A stretch of 64,000 nt of DNA from Drosophila persimilis. Taxonomy: Eukaryota; Arthropoda; Insecta; Diptera; Drosophilidae. This document shows positions 12,021-27,192 of the stretch, piece after piece (the stretch's first letter is position 1; each line of letters begins with the position of its first letter). Below the pieces are notes generated by a model. The model made no database searches. It saw nothing but the letters and a program-made list of their open reading frames with translations, and was not told where the DNA came from. Both the position numbers and the translations under genes were made by a program. The stretch spans positions 6,324,001 to 6,388,000 of the forward strand of contig NW_020825312.1 in the NCBI RefSeq assembly GCF_003286085.1. The letters run 5' to 3'.

Positions 12021-15000
12021 CAATACTGTCGTGTCTGTTTTCTGCGCGTTTTGCGAACGGATTTTCGCCTTTGTTTTTTTGTTTATCTCGGGCATCGTGG
12101 CCAATAGCAATTGCAGAGCAATGCATTAACTAATTGGTTAAGCGTGACGAGCGTCAACGACAACCTGTCTGTCCAGCACGGCCACCTACGGAGGAAGGAA
12201 TTCGCCATGAAACAGGTGGGCGCTGTGCGACAGTCGGTCGGTTGTGTAGTGGACTAGGGTGGTCACCTTCAGAGGGGTGTGTAGGTGTTGGATGTGCTCT
12301 TCTTTTGTTGTTGGTGCTGATGATATTTTGCTGACGATGATGTTATATTGGGTTTGTTTTTTTAATGTGCATATGCAAATTCTATTGTTTTTTTGCTGAC
12401 TATAATTGTACGCAATACGTACGTCGTGCATATGGTAGTGTGAGTGCTGGTGTGTGTGAAAGTATGACAACATGTTTGCATTTGCGTATTGAGCGAAGCA
12501 ACTCTTCAAGCCGGGCCATGCCCTGGCTAACCCTAGCCCACTCCTTCAGATGAATCACTAAAACTAGAGTAGAAGAGTAAATCTTTGACGTTGACATTAC
12601 ACTACGCTACACTACACACAGCCACATGCACTCTCATTTGCCACCGCTTATCAAACAAGAGCTGGCTGTTATTTATATGTGTGTGGACCCCTACTCTCTG
12701 TGTATGTGCATATAATGTATATCTTTATCGTTATACGCGCTCTCTGGTGCCCAACAAGTTTCTTATTAGTGGAGATTGGGGAAGATTATGTACATTATTC
12801 ATATGACGCAAGAGCTTTTCTGCGCGCGTTGTTCCTTTTATTGCATACTTTGCTGAGTTATTGATAATGGCGTCGTCGTCCTGGTGCCTGGCTGCCGCCC
12901 CCGTTAGTTTGTGTGTTTGCGTGTGAGTGCGTGCTCGCTTAAAGGACATTTAGCACATTTCCAGGCATAACTCATTTCAATTTCAATGCAAATTTCCACC
13001 AACATACATATTTACATATACACTCGAATATATGTATGGGTTTGTAGGTGGGGTGTATTTACATTTTAGCAGATTACATTTTTTAGTATGTACGGGTACG
13101 TACACCCCCTTCCACCCTTCTTTAAACAGATATACCCCGTCTTCCGTCTTCATACTCGCACTCACACACACACACGCACTCCACCCACAACAAGTATCGA
13201 TTCCTAGGGTTGCCAAGCAGTGCCTAAATCTAGGCCTAGAAATCAAAGCCAGCGGTGACAACCCTTAAACTCTTTGCTGCTGCTTTGCATAACCACCAGG
13301 AAGGATGTGTGTGTGTATATGTACCATATACATACACGTGGGGGAAACTGCGCGGAAACCAATTTCCCAACCATTTAGTTCAGTTTTCGGTGAAGAGCGT
13401 CCAGACGCGTGTCCCCGTAGCTAGGAGAAAAACCCTCTCAAGAAACATCCATTTGGCTATAAAAACAAAATAAAAAAACTTCCAATTTAAGAGAAAATTG
13501 CAAGTCAAAGACGTCCCTGCTCTAAACTGTCTCCAGATGTTTCGCAACAGTAAATTGTGTAAATGTCCAGAAACTAGCTGTAATTTGAGCATGGTTGGGT
13601 CCAAGTAGTGGGGCAGAGTGAGAGAAGGAGTGTGTGTGTTCTTGTGCTGTGGTGCTGCCTCTGCTGCTGGTTCTGCTCCTGCGCTGCCTCAACAAATTTT
13701 ACAGTTCTGTGTGTGTGTGTGTGTGTGTGAGTGTGTGTTCGTGTCATGTGACCGCGCGCGCAAAACATTTTGCATTGTTTTTGCTACGTTCTGCTCACGT
13801 CGCTGTTCCCTCTGCTGCTGCTTTCCTTTCCTGTACGCGAAATTTTGGGGGCGCCTAGCGTAAGCATGCGCAATGGTCCCCACAATCTGGCGCTACTACA
13901 TAGCGCTCACATGTTAGCTTCTGCTGCTGCTGTCCCAGCACACGTGTGCAGAATAAGTTCACGAGATTATATTTAAGGCAAGGTTTAATTTAATCCAATT
14001 TTCGCTGCCGTGAAGTATGGCGCATTAGCAATTGGCCAATTGGAATTCCAGAGGATCAGCCAGTCCATACGGCTGGTCTGTGTGTGCCTGTTCCTGTGCC
14101 ATTTAGGGATAGTGTGTGTGTGTGTGTGTGTGTCTGTGAGTGTGGGTGCGAGGGAGTGCGATAGGAGTGTGTCCTGTCCTGTCCTCGTCCTAGTGAGCAT
14201 CCCCTCTGTGTGTCTCTCTCGCGCGCGCTCTCACGGTCGCACTCTCTGGGCAGAAGAGGTGCAAATTCCTTCGCACTGGCAGCACACACTCTGCCAGAAG
14301 TAGCAGCAGCAGAGGCAGCAGCAGCAGCAGCAGAATTGGCACCAGCCTCACAGTAGCCAACTGACCAGCTAACCAGAAGCTTATTTTTTGTTGTCTCTCT
14401 TGCACGGAGATCCCCTGTAATCTCGCACTGAGAACTAAAGAAACTAGAAATAAACGGCGATAGAAAAGCTTCAGAATAAGCACCGTTAACGGCGCGCGCG
14501 ATTCGCTCACTCGATATTTGTTTGTGCGTGTGTGTGTGTGAAGAAAATCAATTGACAGGAATTTTGATTCAATTTTTTGTTAGTTTCTTTCTCTCTGTGA
14601 AGTAACACCTTCCGCCCCCGGGCCCCCCGGGCCACACAGATAGATGCTGTAGAACAGACTAGAGCAAAAGAAAAGGCTGCCAAAGTGCGTTCCCCTCACC
14701 AATCGTCCACCACTCGAAAGAAAGCGAAAGGAAATAACATTCGTTATTATCGTTACTCTTTTTTTTGTGGAAGTGCATATTCTACTTCTAGATGTGTGAG
14801 TGGCAAGTGTGAGTGCAGCGGGCAACGTGCGCGGAGAGGAGAGATGTAGTTTAAACAAACAACAAATATGTGAGTAGCAACAAGCAAGAAATCAGTAAAG
14901 GTACTAACGGTACCCCTATGCTCGTGTGTGTAAAAAAAATCTGTAAATCGAGGTTATCTATACGCACACACGTACAGTGAGTAAGTGTCGCATGGGGAGG

Positions 15001-15203
15001 GGGAGGGAGTCAAGTGAGAGCGAGAGGGATATGCTTACGTACACATATATACATACACAGATTTGAGCAGCAGCATCCTACTCCCCTTCTCTCTCTCTCT
15101 CCCTCGTTCTCATCGTCTTCGTCTTCCTCTCCCGCACACTCACTCACTCTCACTCCCCCCAACGGTGGCATTTTAATCATCATTAGAAGAGGTGGTGGCG
15201 GAT

Positions 15204-15224
15204 GGGGGGGGGGGGGGGGGGGGG
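15204..15224. repeat. 21-base poly-G run
   Basis: An uninterrupted G run lies within a G-rich stretch of about 60 bp. Runs like this are length-unstable, can form quadruplex-like structures and are prone to sequencing error, so the true length is uncertain. Confidence 0.9.
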
Positions 15225-16225
15225 TGGGAGTACGGCACACTGTCATTATCACCCCCTCACCCACTGGGCTGGAGTATGGGTGGGGGTAAGGGGGGTAGGT
15301 CCGTCGTCGGTCAGGCGCCATGTGTAAGCTCTCTCTCCTCTCGCTCCCCTCTCAGCGATGTTTGTTTTGCGGGAATTAAATTTAAAGTATGGCAACGATT
15401 TGCTTTTCACTTTCCTGTGTGGCTCCCTGCGGCTCCCCCCGATCCAGCCCACTCGTTTTTTTTTTTACTGTTGCGCTCATTTGTCCTGCCGACTCAGCGA
15501 CCTATACACACACACACACACACACACACAAATATGCCAAATACCACAAGTGTGTGAGTATGCCTACTCACTTGCGTGTGTGTGTGTGAGTTTGTTTGTC
15601 AAAGCGTAAACAATTGCAAAAAAAAAATATACAAAAAAGCAAAGAAAAAAGCAGAAACAACAGCAAAAATAACGGGGAAAACATTAAAGGAAAGCTGACT
15701 CAAACACGCGACTGTATGTGTGTGTGTGCATGAGAGTGTGCGAAACAAAAAATCGATTTGTGTGCCATCAAAAAGTGCATATATAGGCAGCCCATATATC
15801 TACATATATCCATATATGGGTATCTATGGCATACACGTGTCTCTCTCTGTGGGTGTGCGGAGGGGTAGCAAGAAGCATTCATACGTTGTGCAACATAATG
15901 TTGCAAACAACGAAACGAAACGACTTTCAATTAACGAACAACAATCGTTCGGGGTGGTGATGGGGCGGAGGCCCTTGACAAGGCAGAAATCCATTTAACC
16001 TTTGAATTGAATGCAAGTCCCAGATTGATTTCATTCTGGGGCCCCTCTCCGCCCCCTCCTTGCCCGCAGTGCAACACAACGGGTGGGTGCAGTGGGTTAC
16101 TGTGTGGACGCATGGGAAGCAAAGTGCTGGTGCTCATGGGGCAATCTTAATTAATCAACGTGTCCCTGCCCCGGAGGAAAGAGGAAAGGCAGAAATCAAG
16201 GTTTATGTAATCCCCTGGCACTCAA

Positions 16226-16226
<1 letters not shown>

Positions 16227-16256
<30 letters not shown>
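16227..16256. repeat. 30-base poly-A run
   Basis: An uninterrupted A run follows ctcaac and is followed by four AGAAC repeats. It could be the tail of an old retroposed sequence, but I see no recognisable body upstream and no target duplication. The length may be unreliable. Confidence 0.85.
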
Positions 16257-16258
<2 letters not shown>

Positions 16259-16995
16259 AATGAACAGAACAGAACAGAACAGGAAAGCAAAAAAACACTC
16301 TCGATAGACAATTGATGTGCCATTGTGTGTGTGCGTATATGTGTGTGTGTGAGTGCCTTGAATGCTATCGATAACGGGATAACTGTAATCCAGAACAGAT
16401 GAGTATTCGCTCTCAAAGCTCACAAACAAACAAAAATATTGAGTGAATCGAAGTTTTGTTATTGAATCTGATCAATTTACTTATGCCTATGTATCTTTCC
16501 GTTTCCTTCTCGATTTCAGCTATCAATTCAACTATTGCTAACCTAGTTTCACTCCCCAACAAAAGAATCAAAGAAAAATCAAATACTACATCGAGATCTA
16601 CCAAACATTAATTGCCAACAACAACAACTAATCACTCTCGGAATCAAGATCCAAATCAGAGCAAAAGCAAAAGCAAAAGAAAGGGACAACATTTTTCGGT
16701 ACTCCTCGCAAGCTGAATCCTTTCCCTCCAGGCACAACACCTCTACACCAAAAGGCACCAACTCTGTCCACAGCCAGCTCTAGTTCCAGCTTGCAACCTC
16801 CGACTCTCACTCACTCAACCCGGTAAAACGCTAGAAATAAAAGGAAACCACTTTCGGAAACCACCTTCCCCTTAGCTAGAAAAAGAAAGAGAGAGAGAGA
16901 GAGAGATCCAGAAGATTGCAGAAGTACAGAGAGTACTGAAAGAAGACGAAGGAGTGTGATAGAGGAGGAGAAGGAGGACGACTCATGTTAGAAAA

Positions 16996-19900
16996 ATGAA
17001 AAAGTTCACATTCAAAGGAGTTCTAGATGGATTTCGACAAAGCGTTCAGCCCCAAGCCACACGACAGGAGCAGGAGATCCAAGAGCAGCTCAAGGCCGAT
17101 CATTTCACATTGAAGAAAGTAAGATATCGCTAAAAAATACAAACAAACTAATGCTGCCCAACCCAATCATATGAACCGATCACCCCAAAAAGTGAGCAGA
17201 CATCGCGACATGGCATCTGTTGCAGCTAGCGGGTGTTTTATCTGGTAGCTGTACCCTTTTGAATCTATCATAAGACACACGCGGCTATGACCGATGCCCA
17301 AACCATCCAAGATTCAATAATTAGTAATCAATAATCAGCAATCAGCAATCCCCCCTCCACCGCCCCAGTGGAACTCCCCATCTGGAATCAGCATATATTC
17401 ATTCCATCTAACGCTCTTAATCTCAACCCTCCCCATCTCTCTCTCTCTCTCTCTCTTCGCAGACCTTTCGCCATGGCTTTCCGTACTCGCCCACATCCTT
17501 TGCCTTCGATCCGGTACAGAAACTAATAGCGATTGGGGACAAATCGGGCTACATTCGCATGTGAGTGTTATCCTTTTTTGCTTCTGTGTCTGTATCCTGC
17601 CGTCTCTAATTGGAAACACACATCTGTTTCTGTTTCTTTTTCTGTTTATTTATGAATGCTTGAATCGCATGCAGATTGGGAAAACCTGGCGTCGATGCCC
17701 ATGCCAAACACGAGGGCGAATCCGAGTGCGCCGTGCTCTTTGCCCAGTTCCTGGTCAATGAGGGGGCCCTCGTCACCGTCACCGCCGATGACACCATACA
17801 CTTGTGGAGCATACGCCAAAAGACGCCGCGCATTGTGCAAAGTCTGAAGTTTCAGCGGGAGCGGTGAGTCCCACCCACGAACCATTGAAGGGATGATTGG
17901 ATGTTTAGCTTTTGAATTAACGAGTGAAATATGCCAGTCTATTGGCAATCATCGATGAAACTTGATGGGAAATTTTTAAAGTGGTATAGAACACATAGAG
18001 CAGTTCTTGGCTACAGCTATACACCTGCTATAAAATTGAACATTGAACTGTAAATCAATTCGAACGATAAACTCTCCCATTAACTAGCTGACGAGTCAGT
18101 ACGAGTACGAGTCGGAGTATTACTGTAGTAATTCCTTCAATTAAAACAAATATCATTATCATTCGAAATATGAACGCGAACCTTAGGTCAATTGATATTG
18201 CATTGAATTCGTTTACGAATGAAACATATCGAATTAAGATCATTCTTTAATTGTTCTTTCAATAGTTCATAAAATGTATACATGTATATTCTTTTTCGAA
18301 TCTATACACAAAGAAAACAGTTACTAATGCATCTCTATTAGTTAGCTACTTATAATTCTCTCAATTAGAACTTCAAGAACTGGTAGTTTTTGGGCTCTCA
18401 GAGCTCTCATCCTTTTGTGCCTTAGAAACAGCATCGAAAGCAATAATTCAAGGGGGATCCATTAGTAATCATTGATGTCATTCATTATCGAAACGTACGA
18501 GTACGAGTATGCTTACGTTTTTACATTACGTTTATTTCCATATTGCAGCGTGACTTGCATACACTTGCCCGTGGGCAGCAAATGGCTGTACGTGGGCACT
18601 GAGAAGGGAAACATACACGTTGTTCACATAGATACATTTGCACTTAGTGGATATATTATTAACTGGAATAAAGCAATTGAAGTGTAAGTACGAGTACGAG
18701 TACGAGTACGAGTACGATACTGATAGAAGTCCTTGATTATATGATTTTCATTTCCGTGCTCTGTTCTCTGTGCGCAGGGTTAGAACTAGTCATCCAGGTG
18801 CTGTGATTGCGTTATGTGATAATCCATTGGATGCAAACAAGGTGAGTACTGGCCACAGAACCGTGTACATGGGCCTCCGTACTGATTCTTTTGTTCGAAA
18901 CCTAGTTGCTTATTGCATTTGAGTGCGGGCTGCTTGTGTTGTGGGATCTGAAGGCGAAATGCGCTGAGATACGATGGCAGGCGGCCGAGGCTGTCAAGTC
19001 CCTGGCCTGGCACTACGAGGGCAAGTACTTTGTATCATCGCACACGGATGGCTCCATTTGCTCGTGGCCAACTAGGCCCCAGCCGAAGCCCCAGTCGCAG
19101 GTTTGTCCGCACGGTAAGTTCTCCTCACTCCCCCGTCTTGCAGCCACCAAACGATCCTGCCTCCTGTCTCCTGCGTCCACTGATCGATCTCTGTTCTCTC
19201 TGCTTTAGCAAAAATCAACAAAGATGGCAATGCGGAAAAGTGTAAACCGATCTATAAAGTTGACTTGAAGTCCAGCACAACTGGGTGAGCACTTTTTGCT
19301 AAACAATTTGCTTATGCTGCTGCTGCTGCTGCTGCTTTACTATTGATAGTTCATTTCGAATTCATTTTATTTCAGTGAAACTTTCACAATTTTCTCTGGT
19401 GGCATGCCGTCGGAGAAGGGCTCAAAGTCGAATTGCATCACCGTGATGGTCGGCAAGGCCACAACGGTGCTGGAGATGGAGCATGCTGTATGCGATTTCA
19501 TCACCCTCTGCGAGAATCCCTGGCCATGCGGTAAAGTCTCCTATCAGAGGGCATGGGCAGAACGAAGCATGGGTTAAACATCAATATGTACATATGCCAT
19601 TACCTCTGTCTGTTGTTTCCATCTGTTCATCAAAGGGGATCGTCTGCCCGACTAGAATACATACTTTCAAATTGGTTCTGCGCTGGTTGCTATGTAGTAT
19701 TTGCTATAGCTTCAAATTCTGGAGCGTTATACCAGACTCATCGTAAAACATATAAGCACTAAGCATATTCGACACCCTACCTGTGTAAGCGCCACGCAAA
19801 GTAATGATGAGTGATTAGATTCATCTGTTTCCATCTATTCGTACAACTTAAACTAGATATGTTTATTATATATTGCCAATACAACTATCATCCTAAGAAC

Positions 19901-22900
19901 ATTGGCAAACTGGCTTAAGATTAGAAAACCATAATTCTCAAGTAGTATTTCCATTTGTGTCTGTTCGCTTATGGGAAATTCGTATAGCGAATGAACCCTA
20001 CTGCATAGTATGTACATATTTCGAATGTCTGCCTATGCCTATGAATGATTATCGATCGATTTATTCAACTAATGGTGTTCCTTGTATTTTCCCTTCCGCT
20101 TTACAGAGACCCAGGAGCCCTATGCAATAGCTGTGCTGCTTCAATACGACTTAGTATTAATAGACTTATTAACACCCGGTTTTCCCTGTTTTGAATCGCC
20201 TTATCCAATGGACTTACACGAATCACCTGTTACATGTTGCACATATTTAACCGATTGCCCATCGGATTTGGTTCCTGCTTTCTATTCAGTGAGTAGTAAC
20301 CTGCCTCCCCCACGAGCCTCCCAGGGCCCTGACCCTCAATAATGATATAATGATCTCTCTTGTGTGGTCCATAGGTTGGTCGGACAACGACAAGTAAAAA
20401 AAGTTGCTTCTCGGAGCGCGAATGGCCAATATCGGGCGGGGAGTGGTCGCCGGCGTCGTGCAGCTACTCGGAGATTGTCATCACCGGACACCAGGATGGT
20501 AGCCTCAAGTTCTGGGACTCGGGTGCCGGCACACTTCAGATACTCTACAAGCTGAAAACGGCCAAAATGTTCGAGAAGCCGCGCACTCATGCGGCCCAGG
20601 CCCACGCGGATGCCGACAATCCACTGGCCGTGCATCTGATATTCCTCTGCTCGGAGTCGCGACGCCTCTGCGTGGCCGGGGCCATGGGGCAGGTGATGTT
20701 GTTTAAGTTTCGGAAGGTCGAGTCCACATCGGAGGTCCTCGTGCTGGAAATACCCATACTCTATGAGAATTTTGATGACATTTACGGCACGAGTCCCGAA
20801 TGTGATTTCCTAACTGGCCATCAGGTGCAGAAAACGGAATCAAGTGACTCGGACAAGGTACGGTACATGGATCAATGCTCTCCATTCCCAATTGATTGTT
20901 TTGCTTCCACTCACAGACGACGGACTGCTCGTTGAAGGTTCGCTTTGGGGCACAGCGGAAGCCGCCGGGCTTTCAGTCGCAGCTGGTCTGCCTCACCACC
21001 GGACCCAATCGCCGGAATGTTCAGGTCACATCGCTGTGCATCAGCTCCAGTTATGGCCTGTGAGTAGTGTAGTCCACACACATACGCTTCTCCTGGCTCT
21101 CCTCCACTCCTAATGTCATCTCCATCCTGCCACACTCGCCTCAACCATCCATCGATCCATCGATCCATCCATCTAGCCATCCGTCCATCCATCCAGCCAC
21201 ACACGTACACACACCACCAACCACCACTGCCACCTCTACCACCACCAACCCACCAACCAGACACCGGACACGGCAAAAGCGGACTTAAAAGTACCTCAAA
21301 GAAACCAAAAGAAAAAGCAAACAAGCAAAAAAAAAAACAAACAAATACTTAGACGTAGTCTAGTTTGTATTCGTATATGCATGACGTTTTCTGAAAGCGC
21401 CTGAGACTTAGCCAAAGAAAAAAACAAAACAAACTCGTAACTCTCGTATCGCTCGTATCGCTCGCCGACTATTAAGCCTCCCCCGCCTCTGCCCTAAGCC
21501 CCCTAAGCAGCACCGCTTTTGTTGAATTTGTTTACGTTGTGTATTCCGTAGTATGCAACAGTTGCAAGCAGACCGAGAACCGAGAACCGAGTATCGAGAA
21601 TCCCACTCCCACCTGGGAGGAAAACACCCCGCCCGAATCACAAACCAGATGAATAGATGAACAGACAGTTACAGATACCGATAAAAATACGAACGAACAC
21701 AGATCCCACGATACCCAAATCGAACCGATCATAACTAGACAAAAAACTATAGACCAGACGAAAAACGAAAAAACGAACCGAGACTGGAACCGAATTGTAG
21801 TGCCTGGTGTGTGCGCGTGTGTGAGTGATGCGCATCGACAAAATAATTCATTTATTTGTCTTTAGTTTTAGTTTTTATTAGTATTTTTAGTAATTGTATT
21901 TATTGGTATTCCCGTTTTTCTTTTTGTTTGAATTGATTTTGTTTTGTATGCACTTTATTGGGGTATGCATATACCCCGCCTACCACGTACATATTACGTA
22001 TATCTTTGTTTTACTTTACTTTCGCACCTTTTTGTTTTTAAAGTCTCCGTATATTAATTGGTATTTATTAGTAATTTAGGCTATTTCTCTGGTAATTTCA
22101 TGCTTTTTCATCAATTTTGATTTCCACATTTAGTCTGTATTAACCCCTTTCTTGCAATCAGTAAAGTATTTATTGTGAAACAGCAGCAGTTTCTTAGAAT
22201 TTTCCGCATATTTCTTTATTTTATCCATTTGATTATTCATGCAGTTCAACTATAATGCGCTTTGTTTGTACTATTGTTAGCTCAGAATGTTTTTCTTATT
22301 GGTTAAATATCATTTTGGTATTTTTCTTGTATTTTTTTATGCTATAATTTGTTGTATATAATTTGTTTCTAATCTATAACTCTTACGTAATCTATTTATA
22401 GTTTTAATCGTTATTTTTCTTTTGAAATTTGTTCATATACATTGGTACTTTCCGTTTTCCGTTTCATTTTCATACATTTTCAGTATTTTCTGTGGTATGT
22501 TTTTGGTATCGTGTTGCGATACATACATATATATTGTATACGTATACGTATTGTTTTCGTTTTTGTTTTTGGCGTTGATTTGTATGCAGTTGATTTTTGG
22601 AAATATATATGAATATTTTCTGTTTTTAGAATGGCTTATGGTACCGAATATGGACTTGTCATAATTGATATAATCCAAAAAATTTGCCTCTTGAGTGTTG
22701 CATGCCCCGATCTGTATGGCGCACATGATCCTTACTCGCGAACACCAAAAAGTCCGAAACGCATTGAGAATAAAGAGGAGCAGAGCCGATCGCCCAGCTC
22801 AGATCAGGTAAGTGCCCTCCTCCTCTCTCTCTCACACTCTCTCTCTCTCTCTATCTGATCTCTGATCTCTGCCACCGAGCTAAATAGCCACAGCGAAACC

Positions 22901-23988
22901 GATTATACCGATTATATATACATACATATATATATATACACAGACACATACACAAGAATACACTGATATATCACGCACACACACACACACACACAGACAG
23001 ACATTGACACAGACACAGAAACAGAATATCCGTTAGCGGAAACGGAAACAGAAACAGATACACAGACAGACTGAAAAGTATTCGCCCCCATAAGTATGCT
23101 ACGGAAATCGAGACCTACACTGAACAACCAGTTTCTTCTCATGCATACATATCTCACCAAAAACATATACATATATACATACATATGTATGTATATCTAT
23201 ATCTACATATATCTATATCTATATCTATACATAACATACTGTATATTTGATCTACATTTAAGCTTTGATTTGTACGAGTAATTACTGCTAACCAAAATTG
23301 ATTGATTACATTAATCTATAGCTAAACCTTACATATTTGTATGACATAAACGATTTTGTAGCCATCAGATTTTGTTTTGGTTTATGTTTTTTTGTTGTTG
23401 TGGTTTTTTTTGTTGACTTTTTGTTCCCCTCTCGTTCTCTCTCTCCCTCGCCCTCGCCCTCTGCCTCTCTCTCTCTCTCTCTCTCTGTCTCACTCATAGT
23501 ATTTTTTTGGAATTTGTGTGGCATTTTTGAACTGAAAGATTTATAACCGAAACTAATACTTAGACAGACACACACACACACAAATGCAAGCAAGCAAGCG
23601 TATATGTATATCTAATCTATATATTTTTATATTTACACATTTCTATCTAGTCATACTAGCTTAGTGTTTTTGTTCTAGTACGAGTATCTGTATCTTTTTG
23701 CTAGTGTGTACTGTACGCCTCCTCTGACGCGTGTCGTTCGCGGGCTGCTCTAGCCCCACCTCCTTCTCTAACTCTCACTGTCTATCCATCCTGCTCTCTA
23801 TTTCTGACTATGGCTACCTATCCATCCTTTTCTAACTCTAAGTACTATCTTTGCATCTATACGTCCTGCTCTCTTTGTACGGTTTCCTTTCCACTGTTTC
23901 TTCCTTGAGTTTGATGCAATTTTCTCTCCCTCTTTCACTTTCTATATCTCTCTCTCTCTCTCTGTCTTACCCTATCTCTGTCTCTGTC

Positions 23989-24029
<41 letters not shown>

Positions 24030-27000
24030 CTCTCTCTCTCTCTCTGTCTCTGTCTCAGAACGCACAAAACGCAGCATGGTAAATCGTACATTAATTGATT
24101 GATTGATTTGGTTTGGTTTATTTTTTGCACGAAAGCTAGCCTCAATTGATTGATGATTGATTGATTGGTGTTTCTTGATTTCATTTTGTGTGTTTTTTTT
24201 TTTTTTGGCATACATTTGATTGCCACGCCCAGACAGACCATCGCATTGACATGCCTTGAACACTGATTGATGGCTTTGATTGTTGTAAATGTGTTGTGCT
24301 CTGCTCTCCAAATCCCCCATCTGATTGATCTGTTGTGTCTGTCAAGCCTAGCGAACCACCCAAAAAGAATTTAAAAAAAAAACAACAATAACAATAACAA
24401 CATCAACTAAAACTACAACAAAGAGAAACAACATTAAAAAAATAAATAAAAAATAAAACAGAAACAACAAAAACTCCTCTCTCTCTCTGTCCCTGTCTGT
24501 ATCTCTCTCTTTCCCTCTCTCTCCCTCTCTCTCTCTCTCTCTCTTTCTCTCTCTGTCACTGTGTACTAACTCATTGATTGATTGGAACGAGTGAAAGTAT
24601 GCGCGTGTTTTGGCCTTTCTTTCACCTTATGTAACATATTCCACAACTCCACTCTCTCCCACTCAATGTTTGATATACATATACACACATACAAAACATT
24701 TGCATAATATAACATGATTGATTGATTGATGGATTGAAAGTAGTAACTACATTTGAATTTTAACCCCAACCAAACAAATTTCTATTCCAAATCTTAAACC
24801 TAAACATAAATCTAATCAAAATAGTTATATTGCCTGTGCGTGTGTGTTCAATCGTTTGTGTATGTGTATGTGTATGTGCCGTGCGTGCGTGTATAAGTAG
24901 CACAAAAACTGCAGCTTAAACTGTTATAAACCCCATTGTTATACCCGTTGTATAACAGACTAACTAAAACGTTGCCTAAAGTTTAAACCTCTTCTAAAAC
25001 AAACCCCCAAAAACCAAAAAAAATCTAAGCAAACCTTTAACTAACTTGTACATACAATATTGTTGGTACAGTACTCTCCCACCCCAAAACACCCCAAGCC
25101 CTTAAAGCCTTAACCCCTGTTCCTCTGTTAAACCCCACACACACACACAGAAAAGAGCAACGAAAGCTTTGAGCAAACCAAATATGCAAAGAGGAGAGGA
25201 CCAACAACAGTAGAGTGAGAAAGCACTCGTTATTCGAGAGGGAGCGAGTGCAATGACTAGCTAAGCTGCACCGGGAGAGAGAGCTTACCGTAACGGTAAC
25301 AGGAACTCTGCAGAGTGTGATAGAGACGCCAAATACTCCAAACAGGATGAAACATTCGATTCCCTCCTTTTCTGTAAGATCTCACTAGATCCAGAGGATT
25401 GCTTACCGGGGGAATGTTCTTCCCCTAAGTAGCTCAGATTCTGCAGTCCCCAAGACTTTGTCTTGATTTCAATTGAAAGCCTTGTGCAATTTAAACGATT
25501 CTCACTCAATGAATTCCCAGCCGTTTCTGGGACTAGCTCAGAGTATGGTCGTCACATCTCGTTAGCATCTCTCGTTTTTCTAGCTGAAAAAACTCAACGT
25601 AAAATGGTGTGTACTTGCTGATCGGTTGCTCCTCCCCAAACTGATGTGTTCTTCCTCTTGCCTCTCTTGGTTTGCCGCAAAGAATATTAAAAATCAAAAC
25701 AAAAAAAAAACAAAACCAAAATATGTATCTATACCGTGCTACCTCCCTTCCCCCCGAACCCCCAAAACCAAAACCAAAACCCACCGACAACCAGAACCCC
25801 AACGACAACTTTTATTTGATGCCTGATCGAAAACGAAATTATAATTATGCCCCCAACACCCCGCTTAATCTAGCTGAACGACACGACTAGCCCGGACAGT
25901 CCATCGATCGAGTTCATACCCGAGGCGACCGAGGCGTATGCCACAGGTGCAGCCGCAACCCCGGCGTCGGCTTCGGCGGCGGCCAACGAATCCTCGAGCA
26001 CCTCGCGGCCCACCTCCCCCAGCAGCGGTCCCGATTCGGCGGCAGCATCAGCAGTGGCAGGGGCAGTGACGGGTACAGGGACCGGGACCGGGACTGGGAC
26101 TGGGACTGGCACAGTAGCCTACCCGCAGCAGGTGATCAACAGCAGCCGGGAGACGCTGCTGATTGGAGCGGCGGCGAGCACGGCCGCCAGTGCCGCCACC
26201 GCCATGGCCAAGAGCCCACTGCGCGAGGAAGTGATGGCGGCGCCGGCACCCAAGGAGCTGCAGGACCGACGCAAGTCGATGTCCTGGAAAACGTTCAATT
26301 TGAAGCGTCAATTATCGAAAGTCAATATGAAGATCGGCGGGCTCAACGTCAACACCGATCTCGAGTCCATCAAGAACACATCTATTTTCTACACCCCCAA
26401 GGAGAGCTCCCCGGAGGGTGCCGGCGAGGAGCAAACCGCTGTCGCTGGCGCTGCCATAGTCGCTGCAGAGGCCCTCGAGTGCCGGGAGGAGGATGCTGGG
26501 TTGGCGGCGGCCAGCATGGCGCTCAACAGCGAAGACCCTGAGATGCCGATGCCATCGTCGTCGTCGTCGTCGGCGGCGATGCGCGGCAAGTTCCGCTCCT
26601 CCACCACGGACTCGCCGGACGGCTACAGCGGCGAGGTTATTTTAGCGGCGGCTGCATCAGCGGTCAGCGGTAAGCGCGTGGACTTTGAACAGTCTCTGAC
26701 CAGTGGTGCAGAGGGCGGCGAGCGGCCCAACAACCTGCCCCTCTCCGGCGAGTCGCAGGCGCCGATAAAGCCGACACGGCAGCGGTTCAAGGAGAAGTCG
26801 CGCGACCAGCGTCTGCTCTCCGTTCCGAACATCAAGTACCAGCCGCGTGACCTGCGCGGCGGGGCGCGGGCCATGAAGAACGACGTATCGCCGCTGATGG
26901 GCGGCAACCTGAGCAAGAAGATGCGTAAGTATGGCCCCCATCGGGGTCCAGATCCACAGAGAGAGCGAGCCTCTGTCTCCCTGTCTTTGTCTCTCCATCC

Positions 27001-27157
27001 CCCTCTCTCCCTCGCGGAGAGTGTACCCCCTCCCCCACCCTTTCCCTCTAGCTTACAGAAGAGCGAACGAGCGAGCGGGCGTGCTGTGTGATCGCTAGGC
27101 AGCAGGCAGGCAGGCAGCGGCAAAAAGAGAATCCACTCCAATTCGGCATCCATCCTT

Positions 27158-27192
<35 letters not shown>

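Larger units (their letters stand above)
12021..16995 (+). other. Long leader and upstream region of Tomosyn
   Basis: There is no coding exon. The stretch is unusually rich in simple sequence: GT tracts near 13711-13735 and 14114-14135, CT/GA tracts, a 21-base G run at 15204-15224, CA at 15505-15530 and a 30-base A run at 16227-16256. A DRE occurs at 16366-16373. Several gtgagt words (for example 14870 and 14979) could be donors of untranslated exons, but I cannot choose among them. Confidence 0.45.

Noticed and set aside
24061-24080. Twenty-base microexon in Tomosyn intron 12
   Set aside because: It has cag and gtaaat borders, but its length would break the phase between exon 12 and either 13A or 13B.
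26623-27192. A 189-codon minus-strand frame opposite exon 13A
   Set aside because: It is the complement of a GC-rich coding exon, followed by translated CA repeats.
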